Assembly: GCA_034401135.1 (NCBI GenBank)
Contig: JAWZSP010000001.1
Coordinates: forward strand, 4,712,001 to 4,776,000
Direction: 5' to 3'
Length of the DNA: 64,000 bases
DNA from: Volutella citrinella
Lineage: Eukaryota; Ascomycota; Sordariomycetes; Hypocreales; Nectriaceae
The translations under genes were made by a program, and so were the position numbers. Every line of letters begins with the position of its first letter. Within the stretch, counting starts at the first letter, position 1. The notes beneath the pieces were generated by a model that worked only from the letters and a program-made list of their open reading frames with translations, was not told the origin of the DNA and did no database searches. Shown piece after piece: positions 11,029-22,940 of the stretch.

Positions 11029-13077
11029 TTAGACAACCTCGACGTAGAGGAGCAGCTTTTCGTTTCGTTGCAGCGCAGTATCCAAATCATTGTCGCTCAT
11101 TAGGCTGGGCTTGTCGCCAGTAGGTTCGTCCTTGTAAAACAATTGAAGCTGCTGGCCGCCAGGTACTTTGAGTCGATCTCGAATCTTGTCATGCAGCTGC
11201 TGGAACTGGATATCGGTAGGCACTCGGATAGCAATCAAGTCACCGTTGTAGTACATCTTGATCTTCATTGCTGAAGCCGGCTGCTGCTGTTGCTGTTGTT
11301 GGACCAGTGACGTCTGCGACGGCTGTGATAGTGAGGATGGTTGCCTCGTCATTCCAGGTTGCTGCCCATTGCTCATTTGGCGCGTTGGGCCTCCATACCC
11401 AGCTCCATTAAGGTTATTTCGTGATGATTGCCTTGACGCACCATCGCCTGGAGACTCGTTTGACGAGGGGTGAGAGCCTTGGGATAGGCGCATATCGTCT
11501 GCCCCGGCGACACCCTCAATCTCGTAGTCGCCTTCGCGCGGCGCGAAAAATTGTCTCACCAGGTTGCATCGCGAAATGTAGGGTGGCTGATTCAGAAGAT
11601 TCTTGACGTACGAATCGAGATTATGCAGTCGACCCTCGGTGATGGCATCGGTCACGTAATTAACGGGACCAGGCATGTATGGTAGGGTTCGCTTCTGGGT
11701 ACCCGTATTTCCGGCCTCGTCAGGGAATTCCGTCAATAGGGCGATTTGGAAATCGTAGAAGTCTTCGTAGTATCGTGAGAGCTCCCAGTGTCGACCATCC
11801 TCGAGCAGGGCCTCGATAACAAACCAATACTTATCCTCGGCGAAACAGTATCGGGGGATACGGGCCGAAAGGGGCGCATAGAGTTGCGAACCAGGCTTGG
11901 GAGTGACGTATTGAGGCTGCTGTGCTTGTTGTGACATTCGAGGTTGGCTGGCATATCCCGTTGGTTGCTGCAGCAAGAAAATTAGTAAACACTGTCGCCT
12001 GAGCCTCTTCCAAGAGTATCCGACTCACCCCTGCAACGCCATTCTGCGAGTTCTGTCGTCCATGCTGCTGCTGTAGGCTCATGCGCTCCATGCCCTGTTC
12101 AATAGGTTGTCCAGCCTGTCCGGTTGGGCTGGTGCCCTCAAATTTGCCGAGGGTGATGCTGCTGTTCTTGTACTCGGCCGCCATCTTCTTCCATTCTTCC
12201 ACCTTGGGGACGCCGGCGCGCTTGATAGCATCTGAAGGGTTTGCAATGGCTTTGTCGCTTGCCATATCTCGAATCTCGACGAATGATACGGGAATCAGGC
12301 CTGGGCCACCGAGACGACCGATCGGTTTCGCCACAAACCATTCTGGGTTCGACTGGGCAATCACGATGATAGCCTCTCCGGCCTTGGCTTCCAGTTCGTC
12401 TGGCCTTTCTGCGGCAAAGTCGTACATGACAATACCGTAAACCATAGCACCTTGTTTTCCGCTGCTTCCCGATTTGGTGCTTCGGTGGCCAGGCATGGCG
12501 CCAGGCAGGGGGGACATTGCCGCCGCCCCGGCAGGCGGGGGGGGTTGGACGGCCGAGGTTTCGCTGAAGCCGGAGTCATGGTCGGGCGACTTGGCTACAG
12601 GAGGTCGACCACCGTCGGATTGCCCGCTGTCTCTTTCCGTCTTGCCAAGGGCTTGGAAGAAGCTCACAGGCACGAGACCGCGGGCATCGGGGAGGGCGGG
12701 GTTGCAGGCTTCGAACCAGTCCTGGTCATTTTCACGACCGATAACATGGAAAAAGTCGCCGCGCGAGAAGCTAAGCTCTTGACTCGACTGCGCTTCGTAG
12801 TCGTAAAGCGCTCGGATGACCTGCGCAATGGGAAGTGGTGTCAGCTTTCTGCGTTGAAGGCTCTGCGTTGCACTCTGGCGGGGCGTAGGGCCAGAGGAGG
12901 AGGCCTGAATACGGACAGGCTGATTCGGTAGCGGGGCGGAGTGCGATGCGGGAGGAAGAGGCAACCAACCTTCTTGGGCGGAACGATGGCGACGGCCGTC
13001 TTATTATGGATGGCGACGTTGGCCTGCTTTTCTTTTTCGCCCTTGATCGACCGACGGAGAGCCTGGAGAAAGTGCAT
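11029..13077 (-). CDS. bem1: Bem1/Scd2-type polarity scaffold: SH3-SH3-PX-PB1
   Basis: Exons 13077-12970, 12904-12029 and 11967-11029, all phase 0, give 640 residues. Domain order is diagnostic: first SH3 at about 65-121 (VIRALYDYEAQSSQELSFS... WFEACNP ... GLVPVSFF), second SH3 at about 190-249 (GIVMYDFAAERPDELEA... GLIPVSFV), a PX domain at about 360-480 (RYCFAEDKYWFVIEA... RRYED-like SRYYEDFYDFQ, and PPYISRCNLVRQFF), and a C-terminal PB1 at about 560-640 ending EKLLLYVEVV. Low-complexity Gln/Ser-rich linkers lie between PX and PB1. Bem1 holds Cdc42, its GEF Cdc24 (via PB1) and PAK kinases together at growth sites; in moulds it supports hyphal tip growth, fusion, and Nox regulation. A 5.4 kb gene-free region lies upstream. 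Confidence 0.95.
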
Positions 13078-16000
13078 CGCGGTTAGCTTCAGGGTGGCCT
13101 GACGGGGGGGGCGAGGGGCGAAGCGATTCTGGCGGCGCGGCGGTTGTGAATAGCAGAGGCTAGGTGCGGGGAAGGGAAGCGATGACGATGTGATTCGAAT
13201 GCCGTCGCGTGCATCAAGTCATACGGCAGCCGGAGGGAGCGTGAGGCTATACTGCGGCCGAGGCGTCGGCAAGGGCACGGCGGCTGGCGAGAAGGCGCTC
13301 CTGAGAAGCGCCTGCTAGGCAGGAGGCAGGCCATGACAAAGGGCATCAGGCAGTGTCGATGCTGAGGAGGAAGCCACAGGTCGGGTGGATGGGGGGTAGT
13401 AGTTTCGAACCTTCATATTGTGTAACTGCGTGCCTCCCGGGGCAGTCGTGAGTCTCTCGTGGGTTGGGAGTTGGAAAAGGCGAGGATCGCGAGGCCCAGC
13501 TTAGGCTCACTGGCGGTGGTGGTACGCAGCACTACTAGTAGTAAGTAATTACTGCCGCCGGGCCTGCGCGTGCAAGGCGTGCGATGTATGGGGCCTGGCA
13601 CTGTACTCTGTGCACTCCCAAGGCAAGGGCGTGGGACGGAGGGGCGAGGTGGGCGGGTTCAGGAAGGAGGGGGTGGGCCCCGACCGAATGCTAGGGGGCA
13701 AAAAAAAAAGTCGAGACGTGTGTCAAGGCGCACGCTGATGGGTGATTCAATGGATTGGCGTGGATATCTCCAAGATATGTTGCATGCGCAACGCAATATT
13801 GCTCCGTTGGGAAAGCCTGCGCTGGACGCACAGAAGCAGATGGCCAGGCGTCAACAAAAGCGACGGGTTGGCGACTTCAGTGTCAGGATCTCCGGCCAGC
13901 AGTTACTGTTATCTCTGGTCCTTCAACTAGGAAGGCAGGTGGTGGTCCTTCCAGTTCGCTTCGGCCGCAACGTTGGGCAGGGCTGGCAGGGTAGGTCGCT
14001 GTGCTAGGCGCTTCGCGATTCGGCCGGTGCGCGCCGCTCTCGCCACAAGGGTTCTGGGGAGGGAGACGCCGCCGAAAGGATCAGAAACTCTGAAGACCGA
14101 AGTCGAACCCACCGTAGGACAACAGGATGGAGGATTTGGGACACGGGAGTGGAAAGGAAGACGAAACAATGGCCGACTTGTTTCAAGAGTTCGTCAGAGG
14201 TGCAAATGGGCGTGGGTGTGTCCTGGGTCCGAGATGCCCTGAAGCGCGCTTGAATGACGGGCAGACAAGCGGGGGAGGGGTCGTGGCGCGCGTCCGGCAA
14301 CAGTGGACTCGTCTCGACAGTATGGCGCGTAGCCGAAGATGGGCGTCGTTTGTGGGCCGTTGTCGTTTCTGATGTTGCCCCCGTTGTCTTCGTCTCTTTC
14401 GCTGTGACTGTGGTTGTCGTCGTCGCCGTGTGGAAGACCCGTGAGGTGTTAGGCGGATAGAGACGGTTGAGAGAGCAGGCTGTTCCTGGTAGCGGATGAC
14501 AAGGAGGCAGAGCAGGCACACAAGGTGGAGGCGATCACTTGTGGGAACTTGAAAGGGTGACTTGACCCATGGTGGGATCATTAGCCTACCAGAGGAAGGC
14601 TGTCAGTGGTTCTGGGCGGGGGCAATCCGTGGCACCCAGTGGCTCCTGCTGGGGCTGCACCATGCACTGATTTTAGTGAGGGTGTCGCAAGTACACAGCT
14701 CCATAACTGCATGGTACCTGAGGTAATTGGCGGCCCACAGCCACGATGGGCCATCTGAAGGGCTGGAAATGTGCCAAGGATGATCGATGGATGCGACTGG
14801 TAGTCCAGAACCCTGCCAAAGGACTCTTTAGGTCTAGGGCGGCGCGGAAGCTTGGAGAGTAGCCGATAGAGGCACCAGTAAATGGCCCGCGCACCACCCA
14901 CGGAGAGTCAGCCAAGTGCTACTACAGCAGTAGCAGTAGAATATTACTACTACAGTACCTAAGCACTCGACGCGGTCGCCTGAATCGTATTTTGCGGCAC
15001 GGCACGTCACGCTCGCTCTTCATTCAAACGTGGAAACGAAAATGGCATTTGACACACCCATTGTAGCAATCCCACTGATGAAAGTAGTACTGAGTGCAAC
15101 AGAAGCCCGCCCCGGCGGCATGCTAACGATTGACAGTGCCCGACCAGAAAACGGAGCATCCACAACCCGAAGGACTAGGCGCAGCACCGGTCAAGGACGG
15201 AACCTAAGTACCTACCTCAGTGCTATGAGATTAGCATATCAACGACAGTGGAGGCGGTGTTGCCCAGCTGAGCAGGCAGAGCCAGAAGTTGCGCTTTTAC
15301 GCGTACAATTAACCTTCAAGGGTTGGTCGTCGCCCAGCCGTCAGCGTCCGTACCACCACATCGGGCCGTTCAGCTACGGCCGCGCTGTGCCTGCCTAACG
15401 GGCCTGGGTCGCCTCCCTGGGCGGGTAAGCGGTGCCTAATTGTGGGCTGGTCAAGCAACCCGAACATCCGGGCTAGGGATCCGACCTGAATCCACAGACA
15501 GGCTCCCGGCCCATTCGTGCCCTGTGTTGAGCAGAGAAGGTTTGCTCTCCCTGCACATATTGGGCCCAGCTTGAGGCAAGGGGACTTTCAGACTTTCAGT
15601 AGCCCCAGAGGACTAGCCTACATGGGCGCATTATGTGATGTTCGTAGGCTGGCATCCAAGGCATCCTTCTCCAACCGGACCCGAGAAATCCGCGCCATGG
15701 ACCAGAGCTAAGAGTGGCAACCCTAGCTCCAAGGTTTGGATAGCATCGAGCTATCAGGTGTTGCCTTCCTTGCAGGTTGATTGCGTCGTTTTGTTTGTGG
15801 ACCTGAGAAGAGAAGGAGGGGTTACATTGAGGAAATCAGCCGTGGAATATGATACCTCCTACGCACTTGCCTGTGAACATGAGACGAACGGCGCAAGCCC
15901 GAGTAATGCCTCCAAAGGGAATGTCGACACCCCCACCACAACGCCATCGCCGACTCTGGCCAATGGCAAACCACAGTCTATATGATCAGAAACCTAGGCA

Positions 16001-18462
16001 ATGATGGAATATGGATGTTGGACAACTAGCATAGACGAGCCAAGCACTAGACATGCCTGCTGAGGCCGCTTGCAACCCCATCGACGATACACATTTCGCC
16101 TGCCCCGCTCAAGGCAACGTCCTGCTACGGCCGGCACTCAACGGCAGACTGCAGTGTCATGGACTGTCATGCCAAGCCTCGCGCGTGGCACATATCCATC
16201 CAGGCACTGGCGGTTTTTGCGGAGTTTTAAAAAAAGTCACGAGAGCAAGCACCATGGTTGGGGACGATGTGCTCTCTCACCCGGCAACTGTCACCCACCA
16301 TCCAACATACCTAGTACTTACCTAGCCGACCCCATGGCCCGTTCCAACCACATGTGGCAGCGCATATGGGATGCATCCCACCTGCATTCGTCATGTAGGT
16401 ACCATCGAGGGGCATGCAGAAGAGCGGAAAGAAAAAACCCGGCCGAGACGAGATGAGACGACACGAGACACGGCAGCAATGTAGTCCGCTAGCTAGTCCC
16501 TCCAACGCACTTGGTCCTCCCTCTGCTTGTTACTTTTGCCGGTTGTCGGAATTGTCCAGTGCTCTGCTTCAGTGACATTGTGATGCCTCTGTGCAGTACG
16601 TCAACTAATGTTAGTAGTCACTCACCCGTTGATCTACAAGCGCAGAACCCCGCGGCCCCTTGTCGTCTCGGAGGCCTCGACGACGGCGCCAGCAGTTATC
16701 ATGAGGTTACTTCTCGAACGCCCGTTGCTGCACCGTCGTTGCTGCACCGTCACTGGCAGCTGTCAAGTATTTTGTCCCGCCCAGTAGCGTGACAGCAGCC
16801 TGCCAAGCATCAGCCTGGATAATAAACAGCAAGCACTGCCGGGCCTCTTCTATGCGGCCAACTTCAGCCAGCCCCCAACCCGCAAACTGCCCATTCCAAT
16901 TCCCCTTGTGTAAATATTCCGCACATCCCATCCACTCGCACATGTAGCGCAGTCCATCCAGGTTGTTGCCCGCCCGCCAGTTGGCTGGCTCGAACGTCGC
17001 ATGCATACTTTACACGCCCCGTCTGCACAGTGTCTCAAGGCTGGCTGGGTTGTTCGCTTGGCTAGCCGTCGATCTTCAATGCCCGTTGCCCAAGGCTCCC
17101 CCTGCCACACACTTGAATGCGATTAGCAGCAGGGAATCTGGTGTGGGACGTTTCGCGGAAGACGATAATACGGCGGACGCCCCTCCAAAAGCCCATGGCG
17201 TGGCGGACATGGCAGGAGATCAGGTTATGCTCCAATCAATCCCAGACTCGCTCTCAGCCTCAAGACTGGGCAATCCCGATACTGCGGCACTGGTGCTCTG
17301 TCTCTACTCCCCTGCGGGACCCCAGGACGGCCGCCAGTAGCGAGACAAGGCAGGGATTCATTCATTTATCTCTCCATGGCTATCAGGTTCTCAGAATACC
17401 CCTCACTGTCCCCGTCTGGTAGGAGGCACGTCGTCGGAGCCAGAGAGTGGCCCGTAACCTGCCATGGCCATGTGCTAACTATGCGAGTGCGTGCATCCCG
17501 CCTGTGCGGGGGACTAGGCCTGTCTCATTCATTCATGCAACAATGTGCCTTGGCTGTGACGGCTTCCAACTCTCTGAATCCCCCCCACGCGCTCACCCCT
17601 CATGAGAGTCTAGGGCTGAAGTCTGGTGTCACATTGCCACGCGGCCTCCATCGCTGCGTATAGCGAGAAACCCTTCTCAGCCGTCCACTCTCAAACCATT
17701 CGGGTATGAAATCCCAGGGACTTAACAGATAACCCATGCCAGATCTCCACCAGGGCGGTGGTTTCTGCCGCGGTGTAGGGTATACGATGTCTCAATTCGG
17801 GTGTCCAAGACGAGAGACGAACACACCAATAATGTGTTGCTCCTTCAGTAGCCTTGTGAATAAAAAGTAATACGAATGGCTTTGGCCCCTTCGATGATGC
17901 GCACTTCATATATTCTCTACCAGTCTACTTTCTCCCAATTGATAAAACCAACCCGCCACATTTACATAGTCTACGACTGGAATCACACCCGAGGGGACAA
18001 AGGAAACTAATACGCAGTAGGCTCCAACTGGCCACTACAATCTAGGCTGCCTCTAGCTGGGCATGGCGCGAAATCCTTCATAGTTAGGAAGAGTATGAAT
18101 GTAGTAATGATTGACTTCCTAAAGTTCCCTCGATAATTGCGTCGGTCGGGGGTGAGGGGTTCGAATCCTTGGTCATCCGTATCTTGGTCGTAAATAGTGG
18201 TGTCGGCCGTCGCGTCTTCTTTTTGGATACATTTTGTCGTGTTTTCGTGTCTTGCCGTTTTGCCGTGCCTGTTCCGCACCTGTGCTATTGTTCTTTTCCA
18301 CATCTCTTCCGTGTCACACAGTTGAACGGTCTGAAAGCACTTTGACGGAAGATAGGAAAGCGGAAAGGAAAGAAAAGAGAAGTGAATAGAAGCGAAGAAA
18401 GCAAAAGAGAAGCACCGAATCGTCGCATCGTCGAATCACCGAATCACACGCATACTTGCAAG
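13078..18462. other. 5.4 kb region without a supportable gene
   Basis: The largest empty stretch in the window, upstream of bem1 and downstream of the methyltransferase. Open frames on both strands are short, overlap one another and show no domain. It contains an ACTACTAGTAGT palindrome (13531-13542) and a CTACTAC/GTAGTAG-rich patch at about 14930-14965. A GGTTCGAATCC box at about 18158 lacks a partner tRNA structure. It could hold a long bem1 leader or noncoding RNA; sequence alone does not show this. Confidence 0.4.
13531..13542. repeat. ACTACTAGTAGT palindrome
   Basis: Perfect 12-bp palindrome in gene-free DNA. The TACTAGTA core recurs in other gene-free stretches at 35936-35943, 36489-36496, 37682-37689, 37691-37698 and 58211-58218. 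Confidence 0.6.
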
Positions 18463-19098
18463 TCACTCCTGCACCTGAAGAACAATGATCCTGGCCTGAA
18501 CACCGGCTCGGCGCCGGTAGTCCTCAAGCTTGTCTCTGATGACCTTTACCTTTCCGTCCGCTTCGAGGCTCTTCACCTTGGCCTGGAAGCCGCCACTCAC
18601 CCAGATGGTGCCCATGATGGTGGCGACGATGAAGCCGCCGGGCTTGACCACGCGGATGAACTCGTCCAGCGGCTCGGGGCCGACATGGTTCTGCGTAAAG
18701 GTCCCGACGCAAATCACGGCATCGTAGGAGCTGTCACCAGAGTCAAGGGGGTGCGTGAGGTCGGTCACTTTCAACGAACGATAAGCGCCCGTCTTGTCTG
18801 CAAAGTCAAGCATACCGGGGCTGAGATCAACCCCGTCAACGTTCTTCACACCGGCTTTATGGAGACATGCACCGACGAGGCCTGTGCCGCACCCGGCGTC
18901 CAGGATCTGGACATTCTCAGAGGTTGACCCGGAGCCAAGACATTTGATGAGGTACGTGCTCGCGAGGGCAGGTCCTACATAGTCCTCACCCTCGGGCGTC
19001 ATTGTGAGGTCGTACGTCTTGGCCCAGTCATCGTAAAAGGTGCGGGCCTCTGCCACGCCTTGGATGCTGTGAGCACGGCTCATGTGAGACTGAGACAT
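18463..19098 (-). CDS. SAM-dependent class I methyltransferase (METTL27/Methyltransf_25-like)
   Basis: Intronless, 211 residues. It has the Rossmann-fold methyltransferase motifs: motif I VQILDAGCGTGLVG (residues 63-76) for the SAM glycine loop, the acidic end of strand 2 in GVDLSPGML (Asp91), motif post-I/II around YDAVICVGTFTQNH (125-138), and motif III VVKPGGFIVATI (150-161). The N-terminal YDDWAKTYDLTM pattern is typical of the small METTL27-like and ubiE-like group. No targeting signal, so likely cytosolic. The substrate cannot be told from sequence. Length is normal for the group and the start at 19098 is the first ATG. Confidence 0.88.
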   Translation of the reverse strand: MSQSHMSRAHSIQGVAEARTFYDDWAKTYDLTMTPEGEDYVGPALASTYLIKCLGSGSTSENVQILDAGCGTGLVGACLHKAGVKNVDGVDLSPGMLDFADKTGAYRSLKVTDLTHPLDSGDSSYDAVICVGTFTQNHVGPEPLDEFIRVVKPGGFIVATIMGTIWVSGGFQAKVKSLEADGKVKVIRDKLEDYRRRAGVQARIIVLQVQE

Positions 19099-20700
19099 GA
19101 TGAGAAGGGGAAAATGTAGAAGAGGGATGGGGGTGATGTAGAAGGTTAAGGGGGGAATGCAGGTGCAGGGAAAGATGAACCGGGTTGAAGTGGTTCAGGT
19201 GGCAGTTGATATGGTAGGATTGGATTGCAAAGATTGAGGTGAAGAATCAAGGGAAGAGTCAAGTGAAGAGGGTAGATGGCAGGGAAAGGAGTCGAGTGAA
19301 GAACAACAGGTCAAAAGACGAGTTAGACACGGGGGGAATGGTCCAGCTTTAAGCATTTCAGGTCCTAGGCCAGGACACGAACTTGAGGTCGCTGATCTGC
19401 ACGTTCTCTCGGACGAGACCACAATTGGCAAACCGTAATTAAATGCCGCGCCTGGGGCGCCAGTGTCGAAATACATGTACCTGCACTCTCCTTGTAGTTC
19501 CTTGTAATCATCCTTGGCGTGTTGGTGAACTGGTTCCGCCCTGAGCTGGGCTGGGGACGTGGAGGAGAGGAGCCGCGACCACACCAACTTCGATCGATGC
19601 ACACAGAGTTCATTTCACCCTCCCCCGCAATCGGTCGGGGAATTAATCAATCGGATCCCGCTGCAACCTTCGTTGCTCTCCACGATGCTTCTATCAAGCC
19701 CCCGCAAGCTATGATTCTTTCAGACCATTTCGACTGTGAGCAAGGTAGAGAAGCCGCTTCGTTTCCATTACGAACCCGACTCAATCGCATGTGGGATTAC
19801 TATGACGTGCTAACTTCTCCACACCCACTTTGGGTGCGACTGGCTCAATAGACCCCGCGGAGAACATCCACTAAGCTTGCCGGGAAGTGTCCCGCACACT
19901 CCACCGGTGTGGGGTAACGCGGGACTCTCCTCGGAAGCCTCAGCCCTCATGGGCCTCACCACAGTCGTCCTGCCTGCTTTCTTACAGTGCTGGGCAGTAT
20001 CGTACCCATAAGAAACCGAGGAACGCGCAACTTGTCTCCTACACCTACACGTGGAGCTCAATGCGGGATTGACGAAGTGTATTGCAAATTCTATTTTAGT
20101 ATCTAACCGGAACGCCCTTGAAGAAAAACTCTCGTCGTGATGAAACCCATCCAAGCAAGAAAGCAATGGATAGCTGTGGACGGCCTGATCGCTGACTGAG
20201 CGTCGTTCGTGGGCAACGTGAGGCGGAAGAGATCTGAGAATATGAGCAGCCTCTGGCTCGGATCTCCGGTGCGTCTCAGTTGATGCCCTACACGATAGGA
20301 TCCATCCACCGTCGACAGCCGGCATGGTTGCAACCCATCCAAATGAACGCGTAGTACTCCCCTTGCCCGGCCAAACAAATCCCCCCCAAGTAGACCAAAA
20401 AACCATATGTGCGCGAACTGACCTGAATGTTGGTACGCTTAAAATTGTGACTAATGAATAAAAGCTAGTCGAATGGACGGGAGTTTCCTCTCTGTCAAGA
20501 CGCCAGGCTTTGAGCAGTGAACTTAACTGGCTGCCATGCGGGGTATCAAATGCTGGAAAAGAATGGTCGTGTCTACGTTGCCGAGACCGTAGGAATCGCT
20601 AAGATGCATCGACGGAGCCCCACGACACCCATGTGTCGCTGTCGTCCACGTCGCCAAGGACAAATTAGACAACTCGGGACATGATGTGCAAGGAAAATGA
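19099..20700. other. Intergenic, no supportable gene
   Basis: About 1.6 kb between two minus-strand genes: promoter of the methyltransferase and 3' region of the THP3-like gene. A 198-codon open frame at 19810-20406 (minus) has no domain and an unusual composition, so it is not called. Confidence 0.45.
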
Positions 20701-22369
20701 TTATATCTGGCCCTTGATGTCGACTTTGCGGAAGGCGTCACTTCTGGCGTTCTCGAAGAGGGAACCGGCCTTTCCAGTAAGGAATGCAATGAATTCCGTC
20801 CGGTCCTCCAGGAGGTGCTGGCCCTGGTAATCGATGATAAACTGGGCAGCATCAGCATCAGACTCGAATCCGAGTTCTTCAGTGATGAAGCGCAGTTTGA
20901 CATCCGGCTTGTATCTGAGATGGGAGTTAGTACATGTCTGGGAGAGTACACAAAACAAAAATGACTCACGATTTGCAAATATTGCATAGGGCAGCAAGCC
21001 GCTCCCGCACAACGAACATATCCATCAGATATGCTCCCATGTTGGGGGTATCCATGTAGAGCTGGAAGAACTTGTGATAGTTGCCCAACGCTAGCGAGGA
21101 TCGCACCTCCAGAGCGTGTTTGATCGCCTTCTCCTCCTTCTCTGCTGTGGTTAGATCTGCAAGTGTGTCGTTTAGGCCGGTTCGGTTGGCAGTGTGAATG
21201 AAGTATAGAATACGATACGCCTTGAATTCAATGGGGTTTCCCTTCAAACCCAGGCCATACAATGACCGCAGCTGGGTTTGGCACTGATTATACTCACCGA
21301 TATCCCCCTTCTCCAAGGCAATTCGGGCATGGATTTCGTAGACGGACACAGTGAATTCGTTCTTGATATGCTGGACCGTCAAGTCCTGGCGCATCGACTT
21401 GAACTGATCACAGATGTACGAGTAGTTGCTTTCCCTCTTCCACTTCTTCTTAAGGAGATCCAACGTTTGACGCAGGATGGGTTCTGGGCGAACTTTGGAA
21501 GGTACGGGAGGGGCGGTGAGGCGAAGATACTTCTTCTCCAGTGTTTCGCAGGTCCCAACAATGGGACCAGAAGATGGCGGAGGCGGGCTGGGTGATCTCT
21601 GGCTTTGATACTCGTTCTCGAAGCGGCGTTTCCGTCTATTGGCCTCCTTCTGGAACTTACTTGATTTCGGAAGGGGTTCGTCCATCGTCTGGCGCTTGTT
21701 GGGTGAAGGGTGGGAAATTCGGTCTTCGAGGGACCGGGTGTTAGTAGCAGCTCGCCACGCAGGCTGAGAGACGTCATCATTGGAAAACTCGTTTGACTTC
21801 CGCTTCTTTGAGCTGCTTGAGTCGAAGGCACGAAATGGAGATGCACTCATGTTGCGTTTCAAGGTCGCATCACGCTCAGCCCGCACGATGGCTTGCGGGA
21901 GAGGATAGTTATTCCAGTCGATAGAGTAGAGAGTGTTCTCCTCCTTTGCGGTGCCAATCGTGTCTTTGAGCTTGGCTTCGATTTCGGCACGAGACACAGT
22001 GGGATCGTCATTGCAGGGGAGAAAGGATCGCTGGACGTAGCTCCGAACGGATTCAGGCCACTCGACTTTCCCCTTGGGCTGTTCGGCTGACGGGCTGGCA
22101 CCATTTACTGAGGACGCGGTGGGGAGTTGGGGTGGAACAGGTGGAGGTGGGACATAACCGGCAAACTGGGCAGTAGGGGCAACAAACTGCCCAAAACTTT
22201 GACGGACGGGAACAGGAATGAAAGCAGGATCTAAAAGACGCGTTAGCCAGTGTTTTCTACAGAAAGGAGACACAAGGAGGGACTGACTAGGAGGGTAGGC
22301 GTAAGAAGTGGCGGTAGCCGCCGGTGGAGCCGCAGGCGCCTGTTGCGCCGCAGGCCAACTTGGCATCAT
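20701..22369 (-). CDS. thp3: THP3-like SAC3/GANP-domain protein (mRNA biogenesis)
   Basis: Exons 22369-22288, 22230-20970 and 20914-20701 give 518 residues. The first donor is GTCAGT, an uncommon +3 C, but the join gives a clean frame (YAYPPNPAFIPVPV). The N-terminal half is Pro/Ala-rich and then basic and disordered, with an NLS-like SSSKKRKS cluster. The C-terminal half, from about residue 275 (EKKYLRLTAPPVPSKVRPE), is the SAC3/GANP domain: LKKKWKRESNYSYICDQFKSMRQDL, the VYEIHARIALEKGDIGEYNQC motif, and FKAYRILYFI; the PCI-like end reads ITEELGF. This matches yeast Thp3/Ypr045c and human LENG8 rather than full-length Sac3. Yeast Thp3 works with the PCI protein Csn12 in transcription elongation and splicing. 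Confidence 0.85.
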
Positions 22370-22940
22370 TTTGGGAAAACGCTGGGGGGAGGGGGGTTAG
22401 TTAACGGTTGGTAGATACTGGTGGAGAGGTTATGGGAGGGTTTGTTGATCGATGGGCGATGATGGTGCCTGGATGATGGGTTGGGCAGCGGGAAATCGTT
22501 GGCGAGAGTTCTGGCGGTGGCGGCGACATTTTGCCCAGAGGTGGGTGCCGTGGCACTCAGGGTCCCGTGACTTCTCTCGGATGAATGCCGGCTATGCTGC
22601 TCGCCTCTTTGACTGCGCCTGTGGTGGGGCTTATGATCATAATAGTGGAGCCTAGAAGGCGAGGGGCTCTGACGAACCTCAAAGGTCGACACCAAGGAGG
22701 GGATCCCTCGCTCCATACACACAGAGGCGTTTCTTATCATCATTGGAATCAGAAAGCGACGTTGTAAGAAACCGCAATCCTAAGTGTATGAACTGTGTGT
22801 CTTCGCAACTTGCACATATCTTCTGAGGGAATCCCGACGGCCCACCCCACAGATTCACTACCTGCTCCGGTGCGCGGTTGTGTCTTTTGCCTCTCTGGGT
22901 CCGCCAGAGCCAGCTCATGCCAATCCGCTCTTCATGACGG
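22370..22940. promoter_or_regulatory. Shared divergent promoter region, THP3-like / VPS36
   Basis: 571 bp between two start codons facing away from each other. It should contain both promoters. No specific element was recognised. Confidence 0.5.

Noticed and set aside
13570..14581. Cluster of overlapping frames upstream of bem1
   Set aside because: Frames overlap on both strands and are low in complexity; none has a domain or a good start context.
18120..18180. Possible tRNA around the GGTTCGAATCC box
   Set aside because: No matching acceptor stem, D arm or anticodon arm can be formed upstream; the T stem itself pairs poorly.
19810..20406. 198-codon minus-strand open frame
   Set aside because: No recognisable motif, unusual composition, no splice-consistent extension.
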